A stretch of DNA of 64,000 nucleotides from Betaproteobacteria bacterium (GCA_025356395.1 JANXTA010000067.1:1-64000); one strand, 5' to 3'; counted from the stretch's first letter, positions 47,450 through 59,104 are shown. Numbers and translations are program-made. The notes: generated from the letters alone by a model not told the origin.

Positions 47450-50400
47450 ATGCTGTCGTCCATCGCGCGATTCGAGTGGCGCTACCAGCTGAAGAGCCCG
47501 GTCTTCTGGGTCGGCTTCGTGCTGTTCTTCCTGCTGGCCTTCGGCGCCACCACCATCGACACGATCCAGATCGGCAGTCGCGGCAACGTCAACGTCAACG
47601 CGCCGTTTGCCATCATCCAGACGACCGGGATCCTCAGCGTCTTCGCGATCTTCATCCTCGTGGCGATGGTCGCTGGCACGGTGATCCGCGACGACGAGAC
47701 CGGCTTCGCGCCGATCCTGCACAGCACGCGACTGAGCAAGAGCGCCTACCTGTTCGGTCGCTTCGCCGGCTCGATCGCCGCGGCCCTGCTGGTGATGGCG
47801 GCCGTGCCGCTGGCGATCGCGATCGGTTCGCTGATGCCGTGGCAGGACGCCGAGAAGATCGGTCCGTTCGTGCTCGTGCACTACCTCTATGCGCTGTTCG
47901 TCATCGCGCTGCCCACGCTGCTGATCATGGGTGCCGCCTTCTTCGCGCTCGCGACGGCGACCCGCTCGCTGATGTGGAGCTACGTCGGCGCGATCGCGTT
48001 GCTGGTGCTCTTTACGGCCTCGCGGATCTGGATGCGCGACCTGCAGCACGACACCATCGCCGCGCTGTCCGATCCGTTCGGCCTGTCGGCGCTGGCCGTC
48101 ACGACGAAGTACTGGACCGCCACCGATCGCAACACGCTGCTGCCACCGCTGACGGGCCTGCTGCTGGCCAATCGCCTGCTGTGGATCGGCGTGGGCGCCG
48201 TGCTGTTCTCGATCGCCTACTACCTGTTCCACTTCGAGACTAAGTCACGCAGCGCGAAGGATCGTCCGGCGGATGCCGAGGAACCGGTGACGGTCGGCAG
48301 CGTGGGTCCGAAGAAGCTGGCGATGGCGAAAGCCGATGCGGCCACCGGCCGCGTTCAGCTGTTCGCGCTCACGCGTTTCGACATGGCGTTCGTGTTCCGC
48401 AGCCCCGCCTTCTTCGTGCTGATGTTCATCGGGGTCATCAACGGCGGCCTCAGCGCGTGGTTCGTCGGCACCATCCTCGGCAGCGACGCCTATCCCGTGA
48501 CGCGGCTGATCGTGCAGGCACTGGGAGGCGGCTTCGGACTCATACCGATCATCGTCGCCATCTACTACGGTGGTGAGCTGGTGTGGCGCGACCGCGAGAG
48601 ACGGCTGCACGAGATCGTGGACGCGACCGCCGCGCCTGACTGGACCCACCTGGTGCCGAAGATCATCGCGATCGCGCTGGTCCTCAGCGCGAGTGCCATG
48701 GTCGCGGTATTCACGGGCATGGCGATCCAGCTGATCAAGGGCTACACGCATTTCGAGTTCACGTCCTACCTGCTTTGGTTCGCCGTGCCCACCGTCCTGT
48801 CGGCCCTGCTGCTCGCGGTGCTGTCGGTGTTCACGCAGGTCGTCGTGCCGCAGAAGTTCATCGGCTGGGGATTGATGCTGCTCTACGTCGTCGCGTCGGT
48901 CGCGCTCGACTCGGCAGGCTTCGAGCACAAGCTCTACCTCTACGCCGAGACGCCGGGGGTGCCGCTGTCGGACATGAACGGCATGGGCCGTTTCTGGATC
49001 GGAGCCGCGTGGTTCCGGCTCTACTGGAGCGCCTTCGCGCTGATGCTGGCGGTGTGCGCCTTCGGCCTGTGGAGACGGGGCACGAACACCGCGCTGCGAC
49101 CGCGCCTCGCAGCCTTCCCGCATCGCATGCGCGGTGGTGCGCTGGCCTTGCTGGTCCTCGGCTTCGTGACGTGGGCCGGCACAGGTGCCTTCATCTTCTA
49201 CAACACCAACGTCCTGAACATCTACCGTTCGGGTCCCGAGCGCGAGAAGCGGCAGGCCGCCGCCGAGAAGGAGCTGCTGCCCTTCGAGAAGCTGACGGTG
49301 CCGCGCATCGTCGGCGTGAAGCTCGACGTGCAGCTGTTCCCCGACGCGCCGCGCGCCGTGACGACGGGCAGCTACCACCTCGTCAATCGCAGCACGGCGC
49401 CGATCGATCACGTGCATTTGAACTGGCCCGAGAAGCTGAAGATGGACCAGCTCGCGATCGATGGCGGCGTGCTGGAGAAGGAGTATCCGGAGTACTCGTA
49501 TCGCATCTATCGCCTGGAGCCGGCGATGCAACCCGGTGAAAGCCGCGACGTGCGGTTCGCGACGACCCTCGAGGAACGCGGCTTCCCGAACAGCATGCCG
49601 TTGACGCGCATCGTCGACAACGGCAGCTTCCTCGACAACAGCGAGATCACGCCGGCCATCGGCATTTCGCGCGACGTCTTCCTGAAGGACCGCGCGAAGC
49701 GCCGCAAGTACGGCCTGCCTTCCGATCTGCGACCGCCGACGCTGGAGGACGACACGGGCCGCGTGCGCAACGTGTTCAGTCCGGCTAGCGACTGGGTCGA
49801 TGCGGACATCACGGTGACGACGGACGCGGACCAGACGCCGATCGCCCCGGGCTACACGCTGTCGGACACGGTCGTGAAAGGCCGTCGCACGGTTCACTTC
49901 AAGCCCGACGCGCCGATCAACAACTTCTTCTCGATCCAGTCGGGGCGCTATGCGATCAAGCACGACAAGGCTGGTGCGATCGACCTCGCGGTCTACTACC
50001 TGCCGGGCCACGAGTACAACGTCGACCGCATGCTGGAGGCGATGAAGGTGTCGCTGGCTTTGTTCGGCACCCAGTTCTCGCCCTATCAGTTCCGGCAGGC
50101 GCGCATCCTCGAGTTCCCCAGCTACGCGACGTTCGCGCAGTCCTTCGCCAACACCATCCCGTTCTCCGAGGACATCGGCTTCCTGACCAAGCTCGGCGAC
50201 CCCGAGAAGATCGACATCGCGACCTACGTGACTGCGCACGAGGTCGCCCATCAGTGGTGGGGCCATCAGCTGGTGCCGAGCAATCAACAGGGCGCGACGA
50301 TGCTCGTCGAAAGTTTCGCGCAGTACTCCGCGATGCTGGTGATGGAACAGATGTACGGCAAGGAGCAGATGCGCCGCTTCCTGAAGTACGAGCTCGACAG

Positions 50401-51028
50401 CTACTTGCGCCAACGTGGCGGGGAGGTCGTCGAGGAGCTGCCGCTCGCGCGGGTCGAGAACCAGCAGTACATCCACTACCGCAAGGGATCGCTGGTGATG
50501 TACTGGCTGAAGGAGGTGGTCGGCGAGGACAAGGTCAACCGGGCGATGGCGAAGATGCTCGAGCAGCACGCGTTCAAGGCCGCGCCCTATCCGAACACGC
50601 TCGACTTCATCAAGCTGCTGCGCGCCGAAGCAGGTCCCGAGAACGACCAGCTGATCACCGACCTGTTCGAGAAGATCACGCTGCTCGACGTCAAGGCGAC
50701 CAACGCGAAGGTCGTCAAGCGCGCCGACGGCAAGTACGCGGTCAGCTTCGACGTCACCGCGAAGAAGATATACGCGGACGGCAAGGGCAAGGAGACCGAG
50801 GCGCCCCTCGACGAGCCCTTCGACATCGGCGTGTTCTCGGCCGAGCCGGGGAGGCCCGGCTACACCGCGGCGTCGGTGCTGTTCTTCGACCGGCAGCGCG
50901 TGAAGACCGGCGTGCAGACCATCGAGGTGGTGGTGGACCAGCTCCCGAAGTTCGTCGGGGTTGATCCCTACAACAAGCGGATCGACCGCAACTCCGAGGA
51001 CAACATCACGAAGGTCGAGGGGCTTTGA
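47450..51028 (+). CDS. ABC transporter permease fused to an M1-family metallopeptidase domain
   Basis: This 1192-residue protein has two sets of ABC-2-type helices: residues 1-265 (ending near YYLFHFET) and about 305-600 with a linker between. A periplasmic M1-like domain follows (about 620-1190), with its N-terminal beta-sheet (VKLDVQLFPDAPRAVTTGSY) and the zinc site HEVAHQWWGH at residues 930-939. A third ligand Glu lies in LVESFAQYS. The gap to that Glu is 20 residues rather than the usual 19-residue step (HEXXH-X18-E), as in other fusions of this type. The GXMEN exopeptidase motif is not obvious. Permease and peptidase being one chain suggests coupled peptide handling and transport, still unproven for the family. 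Confidence 0.88.
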   Translation: MLSSIARFEWRYQLKSPVFWVGFVLFFLLAFGATTIDTIQIGSRGNVNVNAPFAIIQTTGILSVFAIFILVAMVAGTVIRDDETGFAPILHSTRLSKSAYLFGRFAGSIAAALLVMAAVPLAIAIGSLMPWQDAEKIGPFVLVHYLYALFVIALPTLLIMGAAFFALATATRSLMWSYVGAIALLVLFTASRIWMRDLQHDTIAALSDPFGLSALAVTTKYWTATDRNTLLPPLTGLLLANRLLWIGVGAVLFSIAYYLFHFETKSRSAKDRPADAEEPVTVGSVGPKKLAMAKADAATGRVQLFALTRFDMAFVFRSPAFFVLMFIGVINGGLSAWFVGTILGSDAYPVTRLIVQALGGGFGLIPIIVAIYYGGELVWRDRERRLHEIVDATAAPDWTHLVPKIIAIALVLSASAMVAVFTGMAIQLIKGYTHFEFTSYLLWFAVPTVLSALLLAVLSVFTQVVVPQKFIGWGLMLLYVVASVALDSAGFEHKLYLYAETPGVPLSDMNGMGRFWIGAAWFRLYWSAFALMLAVCAFGLWRRGTNTALRPRLAAFPHRMRGGALALLVLGFVTWAGTGAFIFYNTNVLNIYRSGPEREKRQAAAEKELLPFEKLTVPRIVGVKLDVQLFPDAPRAVTTGSYHLVNRSTAPIDHVHLNWPEKLKMDQLAIDGGVLEKEYPEYSYRIYRLEPAMQPGESRDVRFATTLEERGFPNSMPLTRIVDNGSFLDNSEITPAIGISRDVFLKDRAKRRKYGLPSDLRPPTLEDDTGRVRNVFSPASDWVDADITVTTDADQTPIAPGYTLSDTVVKGRRTVHFKPDAPINNFFSIQSGRYAIKHDKAGAIDLAVYYLPGHEYNVDRMLEAMKVSLALFGTQFSPYQFRQARILEFPSYATFAQSFANTIPFSEDIGFLTKLGDPEKIDIATYVTAHEVAHQWWGHQLVPSNQQGATMLVESFAQYSAMLVMEQMYGKEQMRRFLKYELDSYLRQRGGEVVEELPLARVENQQYIHYRKGSLVMYWLKEVVGEDKVNRAMAKMLEQHAFKAAPYPNTLDFIKLLRAEAGPENDQLITDLFEKITLLDVKATNAKVVKRADGKYAVSFDVTAKKIYADGKGKETEAPLDEPFDIGVFSAEPGRPGYTAASVLFFDRQRVKTGVQTIEVVVDQLPKFVGVDPYNKRIDRNSEDNITKVEGL

Positions 51029-51073
51029 AAAAATCGGTTCGACCCGGCCGCTCGACGACACTCTCCGCCCCGT

Positions 51074-51160
51074 CGTTCCCGCTTTCGCGGCAACCCAGCG
51101 ATGTAGGGTGCCGATGGGTGAACCATGGAACGGCACTGGATTCCCGCGAAAGCGGGAACG
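51074..51160. repeat. inverted repeat with GAAAGCGGGAA-type arms
   Basis: CGTTCCCGCTTTCGCGG (51074-51090) and its exact reverse complement (51144-51160) are 17-base arms around a 53-base spacer in the gap between the permease and msrA genes. Each arm alone can also fold (CCCGC/GCGGG). The core resembles dispersed intergenic repeats seen in many Burkholderiales and Xanthomonads. Only one copy is seen in this window, so its repeated nature cannot be shown here. Confidence 0.65.
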
Positions 51161-51191
51161 ACATGATCGGCAGGCTCCAGCGCGACAGAAG

Positions 51192-51217
51192 AAGGGCGGC
51201 CAGCAGCCGCCCCTTTT
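51192..51217 (+). terminator. Rho-independent terminator after the ABC permease/M1 gene
   Basis: GGGCGGC, loop CAGCA, GCCGCCC and then CTTTTG form a seven-base all-GC stem with a short T-run. It is positioned to stop the permease transcript and, in reverse, to act on msrA. Confidence 0.75.
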
Positions 51218-51236
51218 GTCCGCACACCCGCAACGA

Positions 51237-51926
51237 TCAGCTGTCGCGATAGATCGTCGGGAACATCGTCTTCAGCGCCTCGACCTTGGGCTTGTCGTTG
51301 ATGACGATGTAGGGCTGCATCGGGTGCAGTTGCAGATAGTTCTGGTGATACGCCTCGGCCGGGTAGAAGGCGACCAGCGGCGCGACCTGCGTCACGATCG
51401 GACCCGTGAAGAGCTTCGTGCCCTGGAGCTGCGCAATGTAGGCGTCGATCACGCGCTTCTGGTCGGCATCCTTGTAGAAGATCGCCGAACGGTATTGCGT
51501 GCCGCGGTCCGGACCCTGGCGGTTCAGTTCGGTCGGATTGTGCGCCACCGAGAAGAACACGCGCAGCAACTGACCGACGGAGACCTGCGACGGGTCGTAG
51601 ACGATGTTGACGGACTCGGCGTGGCCGGTCGTGCCGGTGCTGACCGTGTCGTAGTCGGCGGTGGACTTCTCGCCGCCCGCATAGCCCGACGTCACCGTGG
51701 TGACGCCCTTGACGTGCTTGAACACGGCATCGACGCCCCAGAAGCATCCGCCCGCGAGGGTCAGCGTCTGCGTGCCCTTGGCCGGCGCCAGGGGCTGATC
51801 GACGGCCGCTGCCGGCACGTTGGCCGTGGTGTCGCCGGCCTCGGCGAGGCCGCATGCCGCGAGCGCGACGACGACGGTCGCGGTGGCCGCGCGGGTGAAG
51901 CGTTTCAGGATCGTGACGTGGTTCAT
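51237..51926 (-). CDS. msrA: peptide methionine (S)-S-oxide reductase, exported lipoprotein form
   Basis: This 229-residue enzyme reduces methionine-S-sulfoxide in damaged proteins. The core is TLAGGCFWGVDAVFKHVKGV with the catalytic Cys, GYAGGEKSTADYDTVSTGTT, GHAESVNIVYD and the FFSVAHNPTELNRQGPDRGT stretch. The N-terminus has VVVALAAC, a lipobox with Cys near residue 25, so it is predicted to be a lipoprotein of the cell envelope. It repairs periplasmic or membrane proteins and needs an electron donor from the membrane (DsbD-like), which is not visible here. It lies downstream of msrB with a 26-base gap. Confidence 0.93.
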   Translation of the reverse strand: MNHVTILKRFTRAATATVVVALAACGLAEAGDTTANVPAAAVDQPLAPAKGTQTLTLAGGCFWGVDAVFKHVKGVTTVTSGYAGGEKSTADYDTVSTGTTGHAESVNIVYDPSQVSVGQLLRVFFSVAHNPTELNRQGPDRGTQYRSAIFYKDADQKRVIDAYIAQLQGTKLFTGPIVTQVAPLVAFYPAEAYHQNYLQLHPMQPYIVINDKPKVEALKTMFPTIYRDS

Positions 51927-51952
51927 GGAGGTCCTCTACGAGATTCGGGGGA

Positions 51953-52558
51953 TCACGCGCGCTTTGTGAATTTCATCGCGGCGGAATTCATGCAGTAGCG
52001 CAGGCCGGTCGGCTTGGGACCGTCGTTGAAGACATGGCCGAGGTGCGCGTCGCAGAGCTTGCACGACACGGCCGTGCGCTGCATCAGCAGGCTCCGGTCG
52101 GAGGTCTCCACGATGTTCTCCTTCGCGATCGGTTGCCAGAAGCTCGGCCATCCGGTGCCGGATTCAAACTTGGTCTCCGAGTCGAACACCGGCGTCGCGC
52201 AGCAGACGCAGCGATAGACGCCCTTGTCGTGCAGGTTCCACGTGTTGCCGGTGTAAGGACGCTCGGTACCTTCCTGGCGGGCGACGTTGAACTCGATCGG
52301 CTCGAGCTGCTTCTTCCAATCGGCCTCGGACTTGACGACCTTGGGCAGGCTGACCGGCGGCATGCGCACGCCGGCGTCGCTGAACGGGACGATCGTGACC
52401 GGGCCGCTGGTGGTCGGATTCGCGGCAGCGGTCGCCGACCGTCGGGTGCTTGCCCACGCAAGTGCGACGATTGCCGCGCCGGCGGTGGCGATGAATCCGC
52501 GTCTGCGGTTGGTCGAGTCGGGTGCCGCCTGCACGGCGGTCGTTGCTTGCTTGGTCAT
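51953..52558 (-). CDS. msrB: peptide methionine (R)-S-oxide reductase, Tat-exported form
   Basis: This 201-residue enzyme reduces methionine-R-sulfoxide, complementing MsrA. It has [20 protein letters not shown] at the N-terminus, a twin-arginine-type signal. Its core is [20 protein letters not shown], a CxxC pair (CVCC and CKLC) for zinc, [13 protein letters not shown], and [11 protein letters not shown] with the catalytic Cys. Paired with lipoprotein MsrA it forms an envelope repair unit. The order is msrB then msrA; both read leftward from a promoter in the 295-base gap shared with clpB. Confidence 0.93.
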   Translation of the reverse strand: MTKQATTAVQAAPDSTNRRRGFIATAGAAIVALAWASTRRSATAAANPTTSGPVTIVPFSDAGVRMPPVSLPKVVKSEADWKKQLEPIEFNVARQEGTERPYTGNTWNLHDKGVYRCVCCATPVFDSETKFESGTGWPSFWQPIAKENIVETSDRSLLMQRTAVSCKLCDAHLGHVFNDGPKPTGLRYCMNSAAMKFTKRA

Positions 52559-52796
52559 GCTCGATTCTCCAGCGGTTGTGCGTGCACTTACTACGTGGCG
52601 GGGAATGCTGCAGTTTCGCCGCGACCTCGACCGTTTGTCGCGGCTGCACCTGCTTTATTACATCGGGTCGGACGGGCCCGATACCAGGGTGAACGTTTCG
52701 GACCGCGACTTCTTCCGAAGGGTCCCGGCGGCTCGACAGAATTTCCTTGAGCGATCGCAACGCTTCGCTACGCCTGCGAGCGTAGTCTGGGGCTCG

Positions 52797-52822
52797 CTTG
52801 AAACGAAGGTCGGATGCCCCAT
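52797..52822 (+). promoter_or_regulatory. sigma-32 heat-shock promoter of clpB
   Basis: CTTGAA (52797-52802), a 14-base spacer and CCCCAT (52817-52822) followed by CT match the RpoH consensus closely (CTTGAA, 13-17 bases, CCCCAT). Initiation near 52830 leaves a short leader before the ATG at 52854. Confidence 0.85.
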
Positions 52823-52853
52823 CTCCGTGCAAGACTTTTTTCAGGGCCACGCC

Positions 52854-55481
<2,628 letters not shown>

Positions 55482-56036
55482 AGCCGCATGCGATGCGCGC
55501 GCCGCTTCAGCGGCCCTTGCGTCGCCCGCGCCGGCCCATTGGACCCTGCCGTTCCGGCAGCGACAGCATCTGCGGATCGTCGTCGCGAGGTCCGGGTTGA
55601 GCCTCTGCAACGCGCATTGCGGATCGGGCGCCCCGTGGACCGCCGCGAACGTCAGCAGGCGCGCGACCCAGGCATCCGTCTCCTCGACGAACGCCGCGTG
55701 AAGCAGTCCCGCGACGACTTCGAGCCCCGCCGGATCGGCGATCTCGCGAGCGACCGACCACGGCGGGTCATCGATGACTCGGCGGCGCGGACGCGAATCC
55801 GGTCGTCGTCGCTCTCGTGCAGCCGCAGCGCCAGTGGCGGTCGGGCGCCGCCGATTCATAGGAAGACGCTGACCTTCAGGCATTCCTATATGTGCGGATT
55901 CTCGATGCAGGCCCGTGAATCCTGCGTTTGTGCCTGCGAAGGACAGCGCATCAACTCAGGCGGCCGCACCGACACGACGAGCAGAAGGCGACGGGCATCA
56001 TCCGCAGAGATCCCGGTCGCCGCCACCGCGAAGGAC
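55482..56036. other. 555-base region with no convincing gene
   Basis: A hairpin GCCGCT..AGCGGC lies at 55501-55514 just after the clpB stop. On the reverse strand, two frames between 55507 and 55883 give protein-like fragments (LALRLHESDDDRIRVRAAE in one, DDPPWSVAREIADPAGLEV and then HAAFVEETDAWVARLLTFAA in another). Neither gives a complete gene: one runs without a stop into the clpB antisense strand. It may be a decayed small gene or chance. 55884-56036 shows nothing. Confidence 0.4.
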
Positions 56037-57500
56037 TCAGTGACCCTTGACGACGCCTTCACCGATTACCGCGAGACGCTCCTGCTTGCCCCACTCGCGC
56101 TGGCGGGTCAGGAAAGTGACCCAGCCGAGCGTTGCGCCGACGTGCCTGAGCACCTGGAAGCTGAATGGCTCGGCGAGCGCCGCCAGCAGCGCGAAGCCGA
56201 AACTCGCCCGCGTTTTCTCGCCGATCCAGCGGCGGTAGAGATGCACCGACCACAAGTGGAAGCCGAGGTCGATCGAGATCTTGGCGATGATCCATGCCGA
56301 CACCGGCAGCAGGACGCTCAGGCGTCCCTGCGCCAGCGCCACGACCAGGATGCCGAGCGCGGTCAGCCCGAAAATCGGCTGCATCGTGTCGACCGCCTTG
56401 ACTGGCAGCATCCAGCGGCCGACGTTGCCGTAGCGCCGGCCGTCGCCGACCATGCCGCGATACCAGTACTGGGTTTGCAGGAAGCCGCCGAACCAGCGCC
56501 GCCGCTGCCGTAGGAAGGCCGCCGTCGTGCTCGGCGCTTCGGTCTGCGCCTGCGCGTCGCCGATTACGCGCGATCGCCAGCCCAGGTCGTTGAGCGACGA
56601 GTAGCGCGCGAGCCGGTGGATCAGTTCGTAGTCCTCGACCAGGCAGTTCGGATCGAAGCCGCCGACCGTGACGACCGCTTCGCGACGAAAGCCGGCGAAG
56701 GCGCCCGAGATCAGCAGCAGGCTGTTCACCCGCATCCACGCGTAGCGCGACAGGAAGTTGCGGATGTACTCGTAGGTCTGGAACCACTGGAACAGCCGGC
56801 CGGTGAGCGACGGCCCGCAGACCGGCACCAGCACCCCGGTGGCCGCGACCAGTTGCGGCTCGTTCGAGAAGGCGTGGCGCATGGCCCGGATCGCGCCGGG
56901 CGAGAGGTGCGTGTCGGCATCGACCGTCATCACGACAGCCGTCCGGCACGCCTCGATCGGCGAGACCAGCGCCGCGTTGAGCGCGCGTGCCTTGCCGCCG
57001 TGCGCGACACGCAGCCAATGCAGCGTCGGGATGGTCGTGCTCGTCGCCCAGGCGCCGAGCTCCGGCTCGACGAACCCGAACCGCGTGACCAGCAGCGCGC
57101 TGGTGTCGTCGCTCGAGCCATCGTCGGCGATCACGATCGCGTCGGGCGGCTCATCCTGCGCGAGCAGGGACGTGACGCTCTGCGGGAGAACCTTGCCCTC
57201 GTTGTGAGAGGCGACGACGACGCCGAGAGTCTCGGCCCGCGAGCCCGCGGAAACGGCGGGTGGCGGCCTCAGCAGGACCCAGGTCTGCCAGCCCACGAAC
57301 GCGAGCAGCAGCGTGTCGTAGAGGATGTAGGCGATGCCCGTCGACCATGCGTAGACGCCACCGACCGCGAACGCGCTCGCGAACAGCAGCAGCCAGACCA
57401 CGCCGACCGAGCCGTGCACCAGAAGGCTCGCGAGCGGTGTGACGCGCGGCAGATAGCGGGGGGAATGGAGGACGAGGGAGTCCTCGAGGCGATGCGTCAA
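56037..57500 (-). CDS. processive-type membrane GT2 glycosyltransferase
   Basis: This 487-residue protein has two N-terminal helices, a GT-A domain and two to three C-terminal helices. The motifs, in order, are VVVASHNEGKVLPQSV, IADDGSSDDTS, VMTVDADTHLS (DXD), EDYELIHRLARY (ED) and RQRRRWFGGF (the Q-x-x-R-W box). This D, DXD, ED, QxxRW set is that of processive beta-glycan synthases such as cellulose, hyaluronan and PgaC-type enzymes. The start is uncertain: TTG 57500 gives the shown N-terminus without a clear ribosome site, and a GTG 24 residues on is an alternative. It stands apart from the EPS locus; the product is unknown. Confidence 0.82.
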   Translation of the reverse strand: MTHRLEDSLVLHSPRYLPRVTPLASLLVHGSVGVVWLLLFASAFAVGGVYAWSTGIAYILYDTLLLAFVGWQTWVLLRPPPAVSAGSRAETLGVVVASHNEGKVLPQSVTSLLAQDEPPDAIVIADDGSSDDTSALLVTRFGFVEPELGAWATSTTIPTLHWLRVAHGGKARALNAALVSPIEACRTAVVMTVDADTHLSPGAIRAMRHAFSNEPQLVAATGVLVPVCGPSLTGRLFQWFQTYEYIRNFLSRYAWMRVNSLLLISGAFAGFRREAVVTVGGFDPNCLVEDYELIHRLARYSSLNDLGWRSRVIGDAQAQTEAPSTTAAFLRQRRRWFGGFLQTQYWYRGMVGDGRRYGNVGRWMLPVKAVDTMQPIFGLTALGILVVALAQGRLSVLLPVSAWIIAKISIDLGFHLWSVHLYRRWIGEKTRASFGFALLAALAEPFSFQVLRHVGATLGWVTFLTRQREWGKQERLAVIGEGVVKGH

Positions 57501-57647
57501 TGGCGGAGGCGAAGCGGAACGACTCGCATCATCCCATGTACGCGTCAGCCACCCGATCGGATCTCGTGACCGAATGTCACCGGCGGTGTCGCGCGTCCCC
57601 AATCTTCTTGCGATACTTCCGCTCTTTTCACCCCACACCGAACTCGC

Positions 57648-58208
57648 ATGCAAATTCCCGAGCGCTACACGAAGACGGCTATCGCGCTGCACTGGTTGAT
57701 CGCCCTGCTGATTCTCGTCAACGTCGTGCTGGCCCTGTCGGCCGACTACCTGCCCGACGCCTGGGCTCGCTTGGTCGTCGACACGCACAAATCGATCGGC
57801 ATCACCATCCTGGGTCTCGCACTGATGCGACTGCTGTGGCGATTCACGCACCGGCCGCCGGCCCTGCCGGATGCCTACCCGCGCTGGGAACGCGTCGGCG
57901 CCCACGCGGCGCATGCCTTGCTGTATCTCCTGCTCCTGGCCTTGCCGCTGTCGGGCTGGCTGCACGACTCGGCGTGGAAGGACGCCGCGACCCATCCGAT
58001 GAAGCTTTACGGGCTGATCCCCTGGCCGCGAGTGGGCTGGGTGATGAACATGGACCCCACGTCGAAAGAGGCCTGGCATGACCGTTTCGGCGACTTGCAC
58101 ACCTGGTTCGGCTACGTGCTCTATGCGGCGTTCGCATTGCACGTCGTCGGTGCCCTGAAGCATCAGTGGAAGGATCGCGAACCCGAGTTGCAACGCATGT
58201 GGCTGTGA
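57648..58208 (+). CDS. cytochrome b561
   Basis: This 186-residue four-helix b-type cytochrome starts MQIPERYTKTAIALHWLIAL. Four histidines are positioned to bind two hemes: H15 (LHWLIA), H47 (VDTHKSIG), and two in LHTWFGYVLYAAFALHVVGA. It shuttles electrons from quinol to an acceptor at the membrane. Its partner is often a catalase-like or YceI protein; none is next to it. The next gene is a peroxidase, so both may help with oxidants. It is divergent from the GT2 gene. Confidence 0.92.
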   Translation: MQIPERYTKTAIALHWLIALLILVNVVLALSADYLPDAWARLVVDTHKSIGITILGLALMRLLWRFTHRPPALPDAYPRWERVGAHAAHALLYLLLLALPLSGWLHDSAWKDAATHPMKLYGLIPWPRVGWVMNMDPTSKEAWHDRFGDLHTWFGYVLYAAFALHVVGALKHQWKDREPELQRMWL

Positions 58209-58239
58209 AGCGAAAGACCCGATGGGCGACTTCTATTCA

Positions 58240-58265
58240 ATAATCAAGGACTATCGAATTTATAC
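58240..58265 (+). promoter_or_regulatory. possible OxyR site upstream of the peroxiredoxin-glutaredoxin gene
   Basis: The region reads ATAA, seven bases, CTAT, seven bases, ATAC, matching three of the four ATAG/CTAT tetrads of the OxyR consensus (10 of 12 letters); the fourth tetrad is absent. It lies about 12 bases upstream of a TTGTCC box at 58277 with AAAATT 18 bases further, a plausible promoter. The tract is notably AT-rich for this genome. Confidence 0.35.
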
Positions 58266-58339
58266 CAAAATAAACCTTGTCCTATCGTCTATTGCGTCGC
58301 AAAATTCGGCTCCCGCAACTCAGCATAGGAGCTCGACCC

Positions 58340-59083
58340 ATGAGTGCATTGAAGAATATCGAAGGCCAAAACGTTCCCGACGTCACGTTGATGATCCGTA
58401 AGGACGGCGACTGGGCCAAGGTCACGACCGACGACCTGTTCGCGAACAAGACTGTCGTCGTGTTCTCGCTGCCGGGTGCGTTCACCCCGACTTGCTCGTC
58501 CACCCACCTGCCGCGCTACAACGAACTGGCCCCGATCTTCACGAAGCACGGCGTCGACTCGATCATTTGCGTTTCGGTCAACGACCCGTTCGTCATGGAA
58601 GAATGGGCGCGCGACCAGGAGGCCGAGAACGTCATGTTGCTGCCCGACGGCGCCGGTGCGTTCACGAAGGGCATGGGCATGATGCTCGACAAGAGCGCCA
58701 TCAACTTCGGTGATCGTTCGTGGCGCTATTCGATGCTCGTCAAGAACAAGAAGATCGAGAAGATGTTCATCGAGCCGGAGAAGGAAGGCGACCCGTTCGA
58801 AGTCTCCGACGCCGACACGATGCTCCACTTCATCGACCCGAGCGCCAAGGGCCCTGACCAGGTCGCGATCCTGACCCGCATCGGTTGCCCGCATTGCGCC
58901 CGCGCCAAGAAGGCATTGACCTCGGTCGGCCTCGACTACGTCGAAGTGCCGCTCGGCCACACCATCCGCACCAGGGCGGTCGGTGCGATCTCGGGTGGCA
59001 AGACGGTTCCGCAGGTTTTCATCAACGGCGAACTGATCGGCGATGCCGACGACCTCGACCTCTACCTGAAGAAGGCGGCCTGA
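58340..59083 (+). CDS. peroxiredoxin-glutaredoxin hybrid (Prx5-Grx)
   Basis: This 247-residue fusion reduces peroxides with glutathione. The N-terminal Prx5-like domain has LPGAFTPTCSSTHLPRY with the peroxidatic Cys at residue 52. The C-terminal glutaredoxin domain has ILTRIGCPHCARAKKAL, whose active site is CPHC (183-186) instead of the usual CPYC, followed by GKTVPQVFINGE (the cis-Pro loop). In these fusions the Grx domain regenerates the Prx Cys. ATG 58340 has an AGGAG ribosome site. A terminator follows and the next gene is an FAD disulfide reductase, which could feed the system. Confidence 0.94.
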   Translation: MSALKNIEGQNVPDVTLMIRKDGDWAKVTTDDLFANKTVVVFSLPGAFTPTCSSTHLPRYNELAPIFTKHGVDSIICVSVNDPFVMEEWARDQEAENVMLLPDGAGAFTKGMGMMLDKSAINFGDRSWRYSMLVKNKKIEKMFIEPEKEGDPFEVSDADTMLHFIDPSAKGPDQVAILTRIGCPHCARAKKALTSVGLDYVEVPLGHTIRTRAVGAISGGKTVPQVFINGELIGDADDLDLYLKKAA

Positions 59084-59104
59084 ACGGCGTGCAAGCAGTC
59101 AAGG

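Noticed and set aside
55488-56513. 341-residue plus-strand frame spanning the clpB/GT2 gap
   Set aside because: Composition is Arg-rich, without signal, fold or ribosome site, and half of it is antisense to the GT2 gene.
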